In this document: positions 1 to 8,280 of the stretch, one piece after another
Layout: the number at the start of each line of letters is the position of its first letter
How positions within the stretch are numbered: the first letter of the stretch is position 1
Assembly (NCBI GenBank): GCA_964387795.1
Contig: CAYLYP010000043.1
Coordinates: forward strand, 1 to 26,483
Origin: CAYLYP01 sp964387795
GTDB taxonomy: Bacteria; Bacteroidota; Bacteroidia; Bacteroidales; UBA7960
Reading direction: 5' to 3'
Length of the DNA stretch: 26,483 bases
Position numbers and translations under genes: made by a program
Notes under the pieces: model-generated
Seen by the model: the letters and a program-made list of their open reading frames with translations, nothing else
What the model was told of the DNA's origin: nothing
Database searches by the model: none

Positions 1-93
1 AGAGCAAAATTGGAAAATTCCGAAAGGAGTGGATTTACAAGTGATACCAAAGAGCAGATTTTAAAACAGTCGAAGTCTCTGCTTAATGGCTGA
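1..93 (+). CDS. ParD-type antitoxin, C-terminal fragment cut by window edge
   Basis: Frame 1 is open from the window edge to a TGA at 91-93 and encodes about 30 residues. The residues read as the C-terminal arm of a ParD/CopG-type antitoxin: an L-E-x-S-E-x-S-G-F segment followed by a short amphipathic helix ending in L-L-N-G. In the known family this arm wraps the cognate ParE toxin, while the missing N-terminus would hold the ribbon-helix-helix DNA-binding domain. A ParE-type reading frame follows within a few bases, which is the expected antitoxin-first order. Only the tail is visible, so the assignment rests on the motif and the neighbour. Confidence 0.65.
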   Translation, partial: RAKLENSERSGFTSDTKEQILKQSKSLLNG

Positions 94-96
94 GTA

Positions 97-373
97 ATGA
101 TTAAGCAATGCAGCCAAAGAGGACTTGATCCGCATACATCATTTTGGGGTCAAAGTATTTGGTGTTGCCCAAGCTGACAAATACTTTGATGTTTATTTTG
201 ACTATTTTGAGATTATTGCCGAAAGGCCATTTGCATTTGAATCTGTGGATTATATAAAAGCAGGATATAGAAGATGTCCTTGTGGCTCTGACACCATATA
301 TTACAGGATCAATGATAATATGGTTGAGATAATGGCAATAGTTGGAATGCAAGATTTGGAAAATTTACTTTGA
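97..373 (+). pseudogene. ParE-type toxin with out-of-frame start
   Basis: The toxin half of a type II ParDE module; ParE proteins poison DNA gyrase or, in related families, act on other targets. The frame that ends at the TGA at 371-373 reads like a full ParE: an N-terminal L-S-N-A-A-K-E-D-L-I-R-I helix, Q-A-D-K-Y, then G-Y-R-R-C-P-C-G-S-D-T-I-Y-Y-R-I near the C-terminus. The homologous reading begins at about base 101, but a TGA at 98-100 closes that frame. The only nearby ATG (97-99), correctly placed just after the antitoxin stop, is in another frame and runs into a stop after 26 codons. The first in-frame start is a TTG at 125, which would remove the first eight conserved residues. A small indel in the first codons is the simplest reading, so this is probably a dead or decaying toxin. 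A sequencing error is the alternative. Confidence 0.65.
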
Positions 374-1022
374 CCGTCAGGATTACAATAATCCTAAGAT
401 GAAAAAGTGCTGTTGGCAATAAAAAGGGCTTCATGTGGTTGGCACGTCCCAGCATGTTGCTCCAGCTATTGAGCGATAGCAAATAAACCAGTTTGAACCA
501 TTCTGGCAGGATAGAACTTTTGATTTTTGAATGCTTGCAAATGGATTTTTGAAAGTAAGAACGTGTCATGGGATGTCCACCTATGGGATATCCAATACAT
601 GCGATGCTCACATAACCACCCCGTATTTAGGATGATATTTATTTCAGGGAAGGGGAAATATGTAAGCGCACAGATTAAGAATATCAGGGATTAAGAAATG
701 GTTAATTGAATTATTGTTGTCGGGAGACAATTTAGATTTTCGATTTTCGATAATCAACCAAGCGATTTTTGATTGATGATTAAATTCCCATTATGTTGGT
801 AACTAACATAGGCATGCTAAAAAAAAATCAAAGGGCTGGAATAGTTTAATTTGAAAAATAATTGATTGTTTCAAAAAAAAACTTTCAAAAGCACTTATGG
901 TATATTATATTAAGGAATATTATGGTGTTGGATTGTGTTTTTATTGTGGTTGGTGAATGTTAACAGTTGGTTGTTGGGGTTTAGGGTTTCAAATTGTCAA
1001 AATGTTTTTATCAAAATTCATT
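374..1022. other. Gene-free stretch
   Basis: About 650 bases without a supportable gene. A minus-strand open frame at 309-611 overlaps parE and resembles no family I know. Composition becomes very AT-rich after about 640, with A and T homopolymers. A small inverted repeat lies at 792-810 (TATGTT / AACATA). I see no RNA gene or mobile element. Confidence 0.5.
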
Positions 1023-2240
1023 TTATTCAAAACTATCCAAATCAAAAATTAGAGTTTGGAAGGCATGGTTAATATTAAAAAGAAGCACTTTTTTTCTAAC
1101 TTCTTTTGTTTCTATTTCCAGCATATCAAGATAGTATCCGTTATTATCTTCACCAGAACCCATTAATCCAATATTTTCCCCGAAAATGTATTTTATAATG
1201 ATTTGCCCATCAATTGGATCTAGTACAAAATAAGGATGAGTAAAAGAACCATCGCCGCTCCATAATATTGCTTCACAAACCTTTCTAAACTTAAAGGAAG
1301 GGAAATATTTTTTATTTTTCTGTATCTTCATTAATGAGAACCCTTGTTCCATTAAGGCTATTAAGTTAAGTGGATTGGTTTCAAGCAACTTATTGCTCAT
1401 TGATAGTGCTTTATTATATTCTTTATCAGCAATAAGGTTCATAATTTCGCGTTCAAGACTAATAATATCATAAAGAACGTAATTTTCATTTTTTGTAAAT
1501 CCAATCATTAATGCAATTACTTCATTATGTTTTAAAGATATGTCATGATTTAAAAACTTCCCCAACAGTGTTTTATAGTTAAATCTGGAGTTCGGGACTA
1601 ATGATTCTTTTAAGTAATATTGAAAATCCCGGTGGTAATCAAAATATACTTCTCGAATAGTAGTTTTCTCATTAAAGTCAAAACTCACGATTTCTTTTTT
1701 ACCTGAAGGATGTGATATATATGCATATAATTGTCTGTATTCTTTATTAAAAGACATTGAATCAATATGAATTCCAATTTCTCCGTTGAGATAAATAAAT
1801 GCTTTCGCGTCATTAATATCGGAAATATAATAGGGTTCATTGACTGTTCCTTTTCCAGATTTCTTAATTGCTAAAAAAACCATTTCAGTTTGTTTAATAA
1901 GGGCTTGTAGCTCTTTTGGTTTTTTCAGGTAAAACATGGATACGGTTCTGTAAAACAATGCAGTAATACAAAAAGGATTTTCATTTAGTGTTTGTTTGGA
2001 AAGCAAATCCATTTCTGCAAACAAACCATCTTTTTCTAAATCCTGCATTTGCTCTAACAAGCCATCATTTTTATTCATTTTAGAAATATTCCTTTGATGG
2101 AATAATAAATCAATTACTTCAAAGTGGCTTAATGTTGTATCTGCATTTTGAAATCTTTCAAATATTACTGAATTATTCGGCTGTCCAAAGCTATATATTG
2201 AAAATAGAACTAAAAATCCGACAATTGCAATGATACGCAT
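1023..2240 (-). CDS. Exported protein with two tandem DUF4919-like domains
   Basis: A 405-residue protein with an N-terminal signal peptide (hydrophobic core at about residues 3-17, probable cleavage after F-G-Q at 18-20), so it should be exported. The mature part appears to be two copies of one domain, roughly residues 25-200 and 220-400. R-F-x-N-x-D-T-T-L in copy one matches K-F-L-N-H-D-I-S-L in copy two. N-E-N-P-F-C-I-T-A-L-F matches L-E-T-N-P-L-N-L-I-A-L. A-I-K-K-S-G-K-G matches A-I-L-W-S-G-D-G. The S-G-D-G, T-N-P and F-N motifs recall DUF4919, a function-unknown Bacteroidota family usually present as one domain per protein. The N-P-x-x-x-x-A-L helices resemble TPR-like repeats. The second copy keeps the family motifs better than the first. 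No operon partner is evident; the upstream gap is over 230 bases. Confidence 0.7.
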   Translation of the reverse strand: MRIIAIVGFLVLFSIYSFGQPNNSVIFERFQNADTTLSHFEVIDLLFHQRNISKMNKNDGLLEQMQDLEKDGLFAEMDLLSKQTLNENPFCITALFYRTVSMFYLKKPKELQALIKQTEMVFLAIKKSGKGTVNEPYYISDINDAKAFIYLNGEIGIHIDSMSFNKEYRQLYAYISHPSGKKEIVSFDFNEKTTIREVYFDYHRDFQYYLKESLVPNSRFNYKTLLGKFLNHDISLKHNEVIALMIGFTKNENYVLYDIISLEREIMNLIADKEYNKALSMSNKLLETNPLNLIALMEQGFSLMKIQKNKKYFPSFKFRKVCEAILWSGDGSFTHPYFVLDPIDGQIIIKYIFGENIGLMGSGEDNNGYYLDMLEIETKEVRKKVLLFNINHAFQTLIFDLDSFE

Positions 2241-2274
2241 GATATTTTTGTTTTTGTTCGTTACTCAGTTTATA

Positions 2275-2294
2275 TTGTTATTTTGAAATAACAA
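2275..2294. repeat. Perfect AT-rich inverted repeat upstream of the DUF4919 gene
   Basis: TTGTTATTT and AAATAACAA are perfect reverse complements separated by 2 bases. The repeat lies about 35 bases upstream of the start codon at 2240, where it could be an operator or a promoter-proximal hairpin. A chance AT-rich palindrome cannot be excluded. Confidence 0.35.
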
Positions 2295-2472
2295 GGCAAA
2301 AAATAGTGTAAAATTCAATGAGCATATGGCAACGAAACAAATGACCTAAAGGCTAACGCACATGATACATACAAATCCACACCTATGGAAGTAAATCCTT
2401 GCTTGTTATATTATGAAATTAGTAGTAAATTATATTCATTCTACAAGTTAAGTGTATTATAGCAGTCTCTGT

Positions 2473-4338
2473 TTATTTCACCGGGATGTTTGTGTAGTCA
2501 AACTTCGAGTTGGGAAGGTTTTCAGCATTGTCTTTAACGAGCAAAATAATATCGTTAAAGTCTTTATCCCCATCGGGAAGCCTTACATCTTCAAGGGTAA
2601 ACACCAGGTCATTACAGTTGCTTTCGATAAAGAGAAGGTGCTGCTGGCGGTTTTGGGGATTGAATTCCAATGTTGAATAATGGGTGTATATCCCTGGAAC
2701 CATCATCCCATTTTGCCAACTTTTGGCTATCATATAAAAGCCAATTGTATAACCGGCAGGGAATGTGTCAAGCAATACCATATCACCCTGTTCGAGCCCG
2801 CCCCCTTCTCCTGTTTTAGAAACATTGGGGAAGACAACATGCGAGATGATATCATTGACTGAAGCAGGAGGGTTGTTTGTTGGGTAAGCATAGTATCCAA
2901 AAGTGTTTTTCCAGATGGCTCCCTCATCCACAAAGACAACGTAAACAGGAGTTTCTTCAGTGGTCTTAATTGATGGTGCGTTGGTGCTATAGAACAAATC
3001 AGGATGAGCTGTATTTGCATTCTGCCCCTGAGGGAACATATTTGAAATGGCATCAAGCAATTGAGGGCAGGTCTCAGAAGGGATGATGTCATCAGGAATG
3101 CCTTCATCTATTGAAATACCAATGATTTTTAGACCAGCTGTTCCTGATGCAACAAAGATAAGGTTGTCTTTTGATTCAACAAGGTTCGCTGACGGGGAAG
3201 CATTAAATGCCATTGATCCCAATAAAGAGATATTGTCATCATTTTCAGGGATGCTTGCCCCAACGTATATCCCTGATTCCCCATTGGCCAACAATACCAG
3301 TTGGTTGTTTACCGAAACGCTGTTGGTTACATGGTTTTCATCTAATGCACCTGCAGGGGTAAGGGGTTTGGGGATATGTTGTTTGACAAGGCCTTCCTTA
3401 TCGAGCATTTTCATCCCTTCTTCATTAAGTGCCGCAAAGATATAATCATCGGTAACAGAAATCCCTGATTTACACTCCGGCAGTGTAGCACCTCCGGTTT
3501 CAATACAAGCTCCCATTGAAGCTGTTTGGGTATCATAAACGAATATTTTTCCGGGTTCTCCTGCCAATACATAAGCCTTTTGATTGTTGAAATCTACTGC
3601 CCGGGCACAAGGGACAGGTATTTGTTTTAATAAGTGATAGTTCTTGTCGAAAACAATGAGATGGCCATTAGAGCCTGTTGTAACAAATATATTGTCCTGA
3701 GAAACTGTAATGTCAGTTGCAGTGTATGAAGTAAGTCCTATGATAGTATCAACAGCTTCAATCTCTTTTTTGTTGTTAAGGCTAAACACTTCCAGAAAAG
3801 CAGGGTAGGGGAAGTTGTAATCATAGTGGTTTTCCATTGCCCCAACAACAAACAGCTTTCCGTTGGAGTAGCATAAGGAGCTGATATCGGCTTTGGGAAA
3901 GATACCTAAAGAAACAATCCCAGGATGGCGTATATCTGTAACGTTATAGATTTCAACACCACCACAATACACATCACCTCTAGTATTATAGCTGACAAAA
4001 GCAAAGTTCTGTTCGATACATACATGGGTAGCCATAAGTGCCTGTCCCTGATATTTTAGGGGCGATACTTCGGCTTTTATCTTGAAGGCATAGTTCTTTG
4101 AAAGGTCAATAGGGGGGAGTTCAGTAGCAGATTTTGAATTATTTTGTGGTATTTGCTGAATGGGTATCAATTCGTCCCTTGTTTCAATCCTGTTATTGGC
4201 TTCAGTTGAGTTGTTTATTACAAGCACATTTTTTATAAAACCAGGTTCATTATCAGGATCCTGTTCCTTATTACAGGATAAAAAAACGATTGCTATTATA
4301 AAACTGAAATAAAAGAGGTGATGGCGTTTTGCATGCAT
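2473..4338 (-). CDS. Surface lipoprotein with LVIVD-type propeller repeats and C-terminal DUF4114-like domain
   Basis: A 621-residue lipoprotein. A short basic N-terminus and hydrophobic core lead to a lipobox ending L-S-C, with Cys22 followed by an N-K-E-Q-D acidic tether. Residues about 70-420 form a series of strands of the kind V-C-I-E-x-x-F-A-F-V-S-Y and I-Y-N-V-T-D-I, typical of LVIVD-repeat beta-propellers that probably bind ligands at the cell surface. Residues about 455-610 match the DUF4114 pattern: an F-V-D-E-G near the start, a central G-Y-T-I-G-F-Y, and a closing D-G-D-K-D-F-N-D acidic motif at about 590 that is likely a calcium site. The start ATG at 4336-4338 gives a normal signal peptide length. 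No enzyme motif is visible, so binding or adhesion is inferred. The gene stands alone, divergent from the helicase gene at 4596. Confidence 0.7.
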   Translation of the reverse strand: MHAKRHHLFYFSFIIAIVFLSCNKEQDPDNEPGFIKNVLVINNSTEANNRIETRDELIPIQQIPQNNSKSATELPPIDLSKNYAFKIKAEVSPLKYQGQALMATHVCIEQNFAFVSYNTRGDVYCGGVEIYNVTDIRHPGIVSLGIFPKADISSLCYSNGKLFVVGAMENHYDYNFPYPAFLEVFSLNNKKEIEAVDTIIGLTSYTATDITVSQDNIFVTTGSNGHLIVFDKNYHLLKQIPVPCARAVDFNNQKAYVLAGEPGKIFVYDTQTASMGACIETGGATLPECKSGISVTDDYIFAALNEEGMKMLDKEGLVKQHIPKPLTPAGALDENHVTNSVSVNNQLVLLANGESGIYVGASIPENDDNISLLGSMAFNASPSANLVESKDNLIFVASGTAGLKIIGISIDEGIPDDIIPSETCPQLLDAISNMFPQGQNANTAHPDLFYSTNAPSIKTTEETPVYVVFVDEGAIWKNTFGYYAYPTNNPPASVNDIISHVVFPNVSKTGEGGGLEQGDMVLLDTFPAGYTIGFYMIAKSWQNGMMVPGIYTHYSTLEFNPQNRQQHLLFIESNCNDLVFTLEDVRLPDGDKDFNDIILLVKDNAENLPNSKFDYTNIPVK

Positions 4339-4548
4339 TGTCCTGCAATTTTTTTGTTCAGAAAAACATTTCTTTTGAACAGTGGCTTGATTTGTAGCTT
4401 AAAGATATTTTTTGTCCAACGAAGGTCAAATATATTAAAATTATGCGCAAATTTGCCTGGTAGAAAAGACTTGTTTTTTAAATAAATGTACGTACTTAAT
4501 CCTAAGGGTTTTATACGTGTATTCTTGATTATTGTTTCCCTATTGGGC

Positions 4549-4582
4549 TTTGAACACAAAATTAGTATTTTAATTATCTTTG
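4549..4582 (+). promoter_or_regulatory. Candidate Bacteroidota promoter for the helicase gene
   Basis: TATCTTTG at 4575-4582 is an exact match to the phylum's -7 element TAnnTTTG. TTTG at 4549-4552 lies 22 bases upstream as a possible -33 element, slightly farther than the usual 19-21. The start codon is only 14 bases beyond, so the leader would be very short. Confidence 0.5.
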
Positions 4583-4595
4583 ATAAAAAGTATTC

Positions 4596-7103
4596 ATGGA
4601 ATATCAGGAAAATCCTTTATTAAGGCTTGCCAATGATTTTGTCCAGCAGACAGGTTGCAATATTTTTTTAACCGGAAAAGCTGGTACCGGGAAGACAACA
4701 TTCCTGCACCAGTTGAGGAATAACACCTCCAAAAGGATGGTTGTCCTTGCTCCTACAGGAGTGGCTGCAATTAATGCAGGTGGTGTTACAATACATTCTT
4801 TTTTCCAGCTCCCTTTTGGCCCTCAGCTTCCCGAATCCAACCCACACGATGGGATGAGTGAAGAACAAGCTGCCCGTTCTTCTGCTTCAAGGCTTCAGCA
4901 TTTTAATCGAGATAAAATAAACATTATTAAAAGCCTTGACCTTTTGGTTATTGATGAAATAAGCATGGTCAGGGCTGATTTGCTTGATGCCATTGATGCT
5001 GTATTAAGGCGTTACCGCAACAGGCAGGCCCCTTTTGGTGGTGTCCAGCTATTAATGATAGGTGATCTCCAGCAGCTTGCACCGGTAGTCAAAGAAGATG
5101 AATGGGCCTTGCTTAGCCAATATTATGATACCTGTTATTTTTTTAGTAGCAGGGCTTTAAAACAATCAGAGTTTATCGGTATTGAACTCAGACACATATA
5201 CAGGCAACAGGATCAGAAATTTATATCTATCCTTAACCAGGTGCGCGATAACCAATTGACTGCTTCCACTATTCAAAGCCTGAATGAACGTTATGTGCCT
5301 GGTTTTGTGCCAAAAGATGATGAAGGTTATATTACCCTTACAACTCATAATAACCTTGCCCAAAAGATTAATGACAGCAGGCTTGAAAAGCTTAAGGAAA
5401 GCAAAATGAGTTTCAAGGCAACTATTGATGGGGATTTTCCTGAATATGCATATCCCACTGAAGCCAACCTTATCCTTAAGAAAGGTGCCCAGGTGATGTT
5501 TGTTAAAAACGATACTTCCTTTTTAAAGCAATATTATAATGGGAAAATAGGCATAGTAACCCACCTGGATGATGATATAATCTATGTGAAATGTGAAGGT
5601 GATGAAGACCCAATAACAGTTACTCCTGTTGAATGGCAGAATTGCAGGTATTCGATAAATGATGAAAATAAAGAAATCCAGGAAGAGATAATAGGTTCGT
5701 TTACACAGTTTCCTTTAAAGCTTGCCTGGGCAATTACAATCCATAAGAGCCAGGGGCTTACATTTGAAAAAGCAATTATTGATGCACAGTCTGCTTTTGC
5801 CCATGGACAGGTTTATGTAGCCCTGAGCAGATGTAAGACACTTGAAGGGCTTGTGCTTAGCACCCCTATTGTTTCACAGGCTATCAAAACAGATTACACC
5901 GTTTCAAGGTTTTGTAAGGATGTTGAAGAAAAACAACCTGATGAAGCCCGTTTCAGGCAAAAGAAAAATGAATTTCAAAAGACACTTTTGCAAGAGTTGT
6001 TCGATTTTGTTCCCCTTCAAAAAAGGCTGAGTTATTTTGTTAAGCTTTTGGAAGAGAACAAAGGGAGTATTGAAGTTAAACTTATTGATGCATTTAGGAA
6101 CCTTATCCAGGAAATTAATACGGGCTTTAAGGATGTTGCTGGTCGTTTTTTCATTCAGGTTGCTCCTTTAATTGAAAAAGAACCTGATATTGAATCGAAT
6201 ATTGTTTTGCAGGAGCGCATCCGTAAAGGTTGCAGTTATTTTACAAGCTTACTGAACGATAAAGCTGAAGCACTTATTCTGGAAACACCTGTTGAAACAG
6301 ATAATAAGACTGTAAAGAAACAACTAAACGATTCGCTTGCAAAGATAAGGGAGGTGTATTTGGTGAAAAAAGCCTGCCTTGCTGAGGGTGAAAAAGGCTT
6401 TAATGTGGCTTCATTTCTCCAGACAAGGGCAAAGGCTTCCATCGAAGGCCCCAAAGTGAAGAGGACAAGTTCAGACATGTCGCAAGGCAACAATGATATA
6501 GTTCAGAATCCCCGGCTTTATTATTCATTGCTTACCTGGCGCAACGCTAAGGCAAAGGAACTTGATATGCCTGAGTTCCAGGTGTTGCCAATAAAAACAG
6601 TTAAAGAAATAGCAGCAGCCCTGCCAGCTACAATTCAATCGCTTAAGAACATCAAAGGCCTTGGCAATAAAAAGATAAAGAAATTCGGAAATGAAATCAT
6701 TTCATTTACTATTGACTTCCGCAAGGAAAAAGGCTTAGATATACCCATTGAGATTGAAGAATTGAAAGAAACGGTGAAGGAGAAAAAGCCGAATTCTAAA
6801 CTGGCTTCGTTTGAGCTTTATAAAACTGGAATGTCGATTGAGGATATTGCCAAAGAAAGGAACTTAGCACCATCAACAATTGCAGGACATCTTGCGTATG
6901 CTGTGGGGCAAGGCTTAATTGATGTAGGGCAGCTTGTTGATAAAAAACATATTGATATCATCGTCCATTATTATAATGAACATCCGGATGCTTTGCTTTC
7001 GCAGGCAAAAAATGACCTTGGTGAAGAAATCTCATACGAAGACCTTCATTATGTAAAAGAATATATGGCTTTAACAAACAAAGACAAGGTTAAAACAGAA
7101 TAA
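4596..7103 (+). CDS. PIF1/RecD-like superfamily 1 DNA helicase with C-terminal HRDC and HTH domains
   Basis: An 835-residue ATP-dependent helicase. Walker A is G-K-A-G-T-G-K-T-T at residues 27-35, Walker B is L-L-V-I-D-E-I-S-M-V at 116-125, and a motif III G-D-L-Q-Q-L-A-P follows at about 156-163. Late helicase motifs T-I-H-K-S-Q-G at about 378 and V-A-L-S-R-C at about 405 complete the PIF1/RecD2 core in the first 420 residues. After a helical linker, residues about 640-710 look like an HRDC domain (L-K-N-I-K-G-L-G-N-K-K-I-K-K-F-G), a nucleic-acid binding fold shared with RecQ. Residues about 735-830 look like the HTH domain found at the end of RecQ-type proteins (S-I-E-D-I-A-K-E-R-N-L-A-P-S-T-I). 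Unwinding of recombination or replication intermediates in the cytoplasm is the expected role. The layout is familiar among Bacteroidota helicases. The gene is monocistronic and convergent with the next operon. Confidence 0.88.
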   Translation: MEYQENPLLRLANDFVQQTGCNIFLTGKAGTGKTTFLHQLRNNTSKRMVVLAPTGVAAINAGGVTIHSFFQLPFGPQLPESNPHDGMSEEQAARSSASRLQHFNRDKINIIKSLDLLVIDEISMVRADLLDAIDAVLRRYRNRQAPFGGVQLLMIGDLQQLAPVVKEDEWALLSQYYDTCYFFSSRALKQSEFIGIELRHIYRQQDQKFISILNQVRDNQLTASTIQSLNERYVPGFVPKDDEGYITLTTHNNLAQKINDSRLEKLKESKMSFKATIDGDFPEYAYPTEANLILKKGAQVMFVKNDTSFLKQYYNGKIGIVTHLDDDIIYVKCEGDEDPITVTPVEWQNCRYSINDENKEIQEEIIGSFTQFPLKLAWAITIHKSQGLTFEKAIIDAQSAFAHGQVYVALSRCKTLEGLVLSTPIVSQAIKTDYTVSRFCKDVEEKQPDEARFRQKKNEFQKTLLQELFDFVPLQKRLSYFVKLLEENKGSIEVKLIDAFRNLIQEINTGFKDVAGRFFIQVAPLIEKEPDIESNIVLQERIRKGCSYFTSLLNDKAEALILETPVETDNKTVKKQLNDSLAKIREVYLVKKACLAEGEKGFNVASFLQTRAKASIEGPKVKRTSSDMSQGNNDIVQNPRLYYSLLTWRNAKAKELDMPEFQVLPIKTVKEIAAALPATIQSLKNIKGLGNKKIKKFGNEIISFTIDFRKEKGLDIPIEIEELKETVKEKKPNSKLASFELYKTGMSIEDIAKERNLAPSTIAGHLAYAVGQGLIDVGQLVDKKHIDIIVHYYNEHPDALLSQAKNDLGEEISYEDLHYVKEYMALTNKDKVKTE

Positions 7104-7212
7104 TGCACATGGAATTAAAACCTTGCCTGAAATATTACAGGATTGCACTATTAATGAGATGCATCCTTTTTGTTAAGTGTTTTTAATCAGTTCCTGCCTG
7201 TTCATTCGTTGC

Positions 7213-8268
7213 TTATTTGCTTTCACCTTCTTCGGTTGGGATTTCCGGTAAGTTAATTGTAAGGGGGCTAAGGGCATAAAACAATCCATAGCCTCCACTG
7301 ATGTTACTTTGGGTAATGGATGGCTCGGGTACACCAAATAAAAGCCCCATATCTGCTTCGATGTCAATAAAATGGTTCATGCTTCCCATGTATTCAAAGA
7401 ATTCCTCTCCAACGGTTATCACCGATAGGCGGAGGTTTTCATAATATGGATATTGTGTTTGCCCTTCAAGGCTTTGACTATATTGAAGGTCGAAAACATA
7501 CCGAAGGGTGTCGATGGATGATAGTCCGCATTCAGTTGAAAATACCATTCCATAACGGGAATCAACCATGCAGCGATCAGAAAAGTTATACATGAACTCA
7601 TCGTAATGAGAATAATATAGCATATCTTCTTCATCGGAATGTATATGAAGGTAAAAGAATTGTGTCTGATTCTGATTGAGGTTGAGGCACAAACTGAGCA
7701 ATCCCCTTTTTATTGAGCTCCCACTACCAGGCTCAGCAGAGATTTTTTCAAGTCCGACATAAGAAATTGTAACAGCTTCAGGGAACAGTACTTCACTGCT
7801 TTTTGCTTCTCCATATTTGTTTGATTTTGCTTCAATACGGTATTTTTTCCCTGCTACAGGAACAAAACCATCATCCAGGGGAAGGATGTAATTCCCGTTC
7901 TCCTGATGTTGAAGTTCGGCAATCAGGGTGTTTTCTTCAAACAATAGAACCCGGGCATCTTCAACATTCCTTGGTTTGCTTTCTAAAAATTCACCAACAG
8001 GATTGGTAGTATAGCTGATATGGGCATTAATACCTTCTTCAGTAGAAATGAAAGCATTGATAACAAGTTTTTCACCCTCGAAAGGGGGATTGATATCCAG
8101 GTCGCGCTTACAGGAAAATGTCGTTAGTAAAATAAGTATTGCAAAAACTGTTTGCCAATAAGTATAGCTAAAGCTTATCCATGTAAATGGTTTTTTAGTC
8201 CCGTCTATGAGCTTTAAGAAATGCTTCTTTTCTGGGAGAATAAAAGAAGAAGAGAGGATAGGTTTCAT
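7213..8268 (-). CDS. DUF4249 lipoprotein, partner of the adjacent TonB-dependent receptor
   Basis: A 351-residue DUF4249 protein, a family regularly encoded directly after TonB-dependent receptors in Bacteroidota and thought to be its surface partner. The diagnostic start of the mature protein is seen: a lipobox T-T-F-S-C with Cys53, then K-R-D-L-D-I, then an E-x-x-L-V-I-N-A-F-I-S strand. Strand-rich sequence follows, with V-E-D-A-R-V-L-L-F-E and a G-K-K-Y-R-I-E-A segment. I start it at the ATG at 8266-8268; a TTG nine bases upstream is also open but less likely. The lipobox is preceded by about 52 residues rather than the usual 15-25, and the first 35 are hydrophilic, so the N-terminus is abnormal. 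The real start may be a weak internal codon, or an upstream fusion may have lengthened it. The gene begins 12 bases after the receptor's stop, so the two are cotranscribed. Confidence 0.8.
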   Translation of the reverse strand: MKPILSSSFILPEKKHFLKLIDGTKKPFTWISFSYTYWQTVFAILILLTTFSCKRDLDINPPFEGEKLVINAFISTEEGINAHISYTTNPVGEFLESKPRNVEDARVLLFEENTLIAELQHQENGNYILPLDDGFVPVAGKKYRIEAKSNKYGEAKSSEVLFPEAVTISYVGLEKISAEPGSGSSIKRGLLSLCLNLNQNQTQFFYLHIHSDEEDMLYYSHYDEFMYNFSDRCMVDSRYGMVFSTECGLSSIDTLRYVFDLQYSQSLEGQTQYPYYENLRLSVITVGEEFFEYMGSMNHFIDIEADMGLLFGVPEPSITQSNISGGYGLFYALSPLTINLPEIPTEEGESK

Positions 8269-8280
8269 AAATGGCAATTC

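Noticed and set aside
309..611. 100-codon minus-strand open frame
   Set aside because: Overlaps the parE coding sequence on the other strand and shows no family pattern or promoter.
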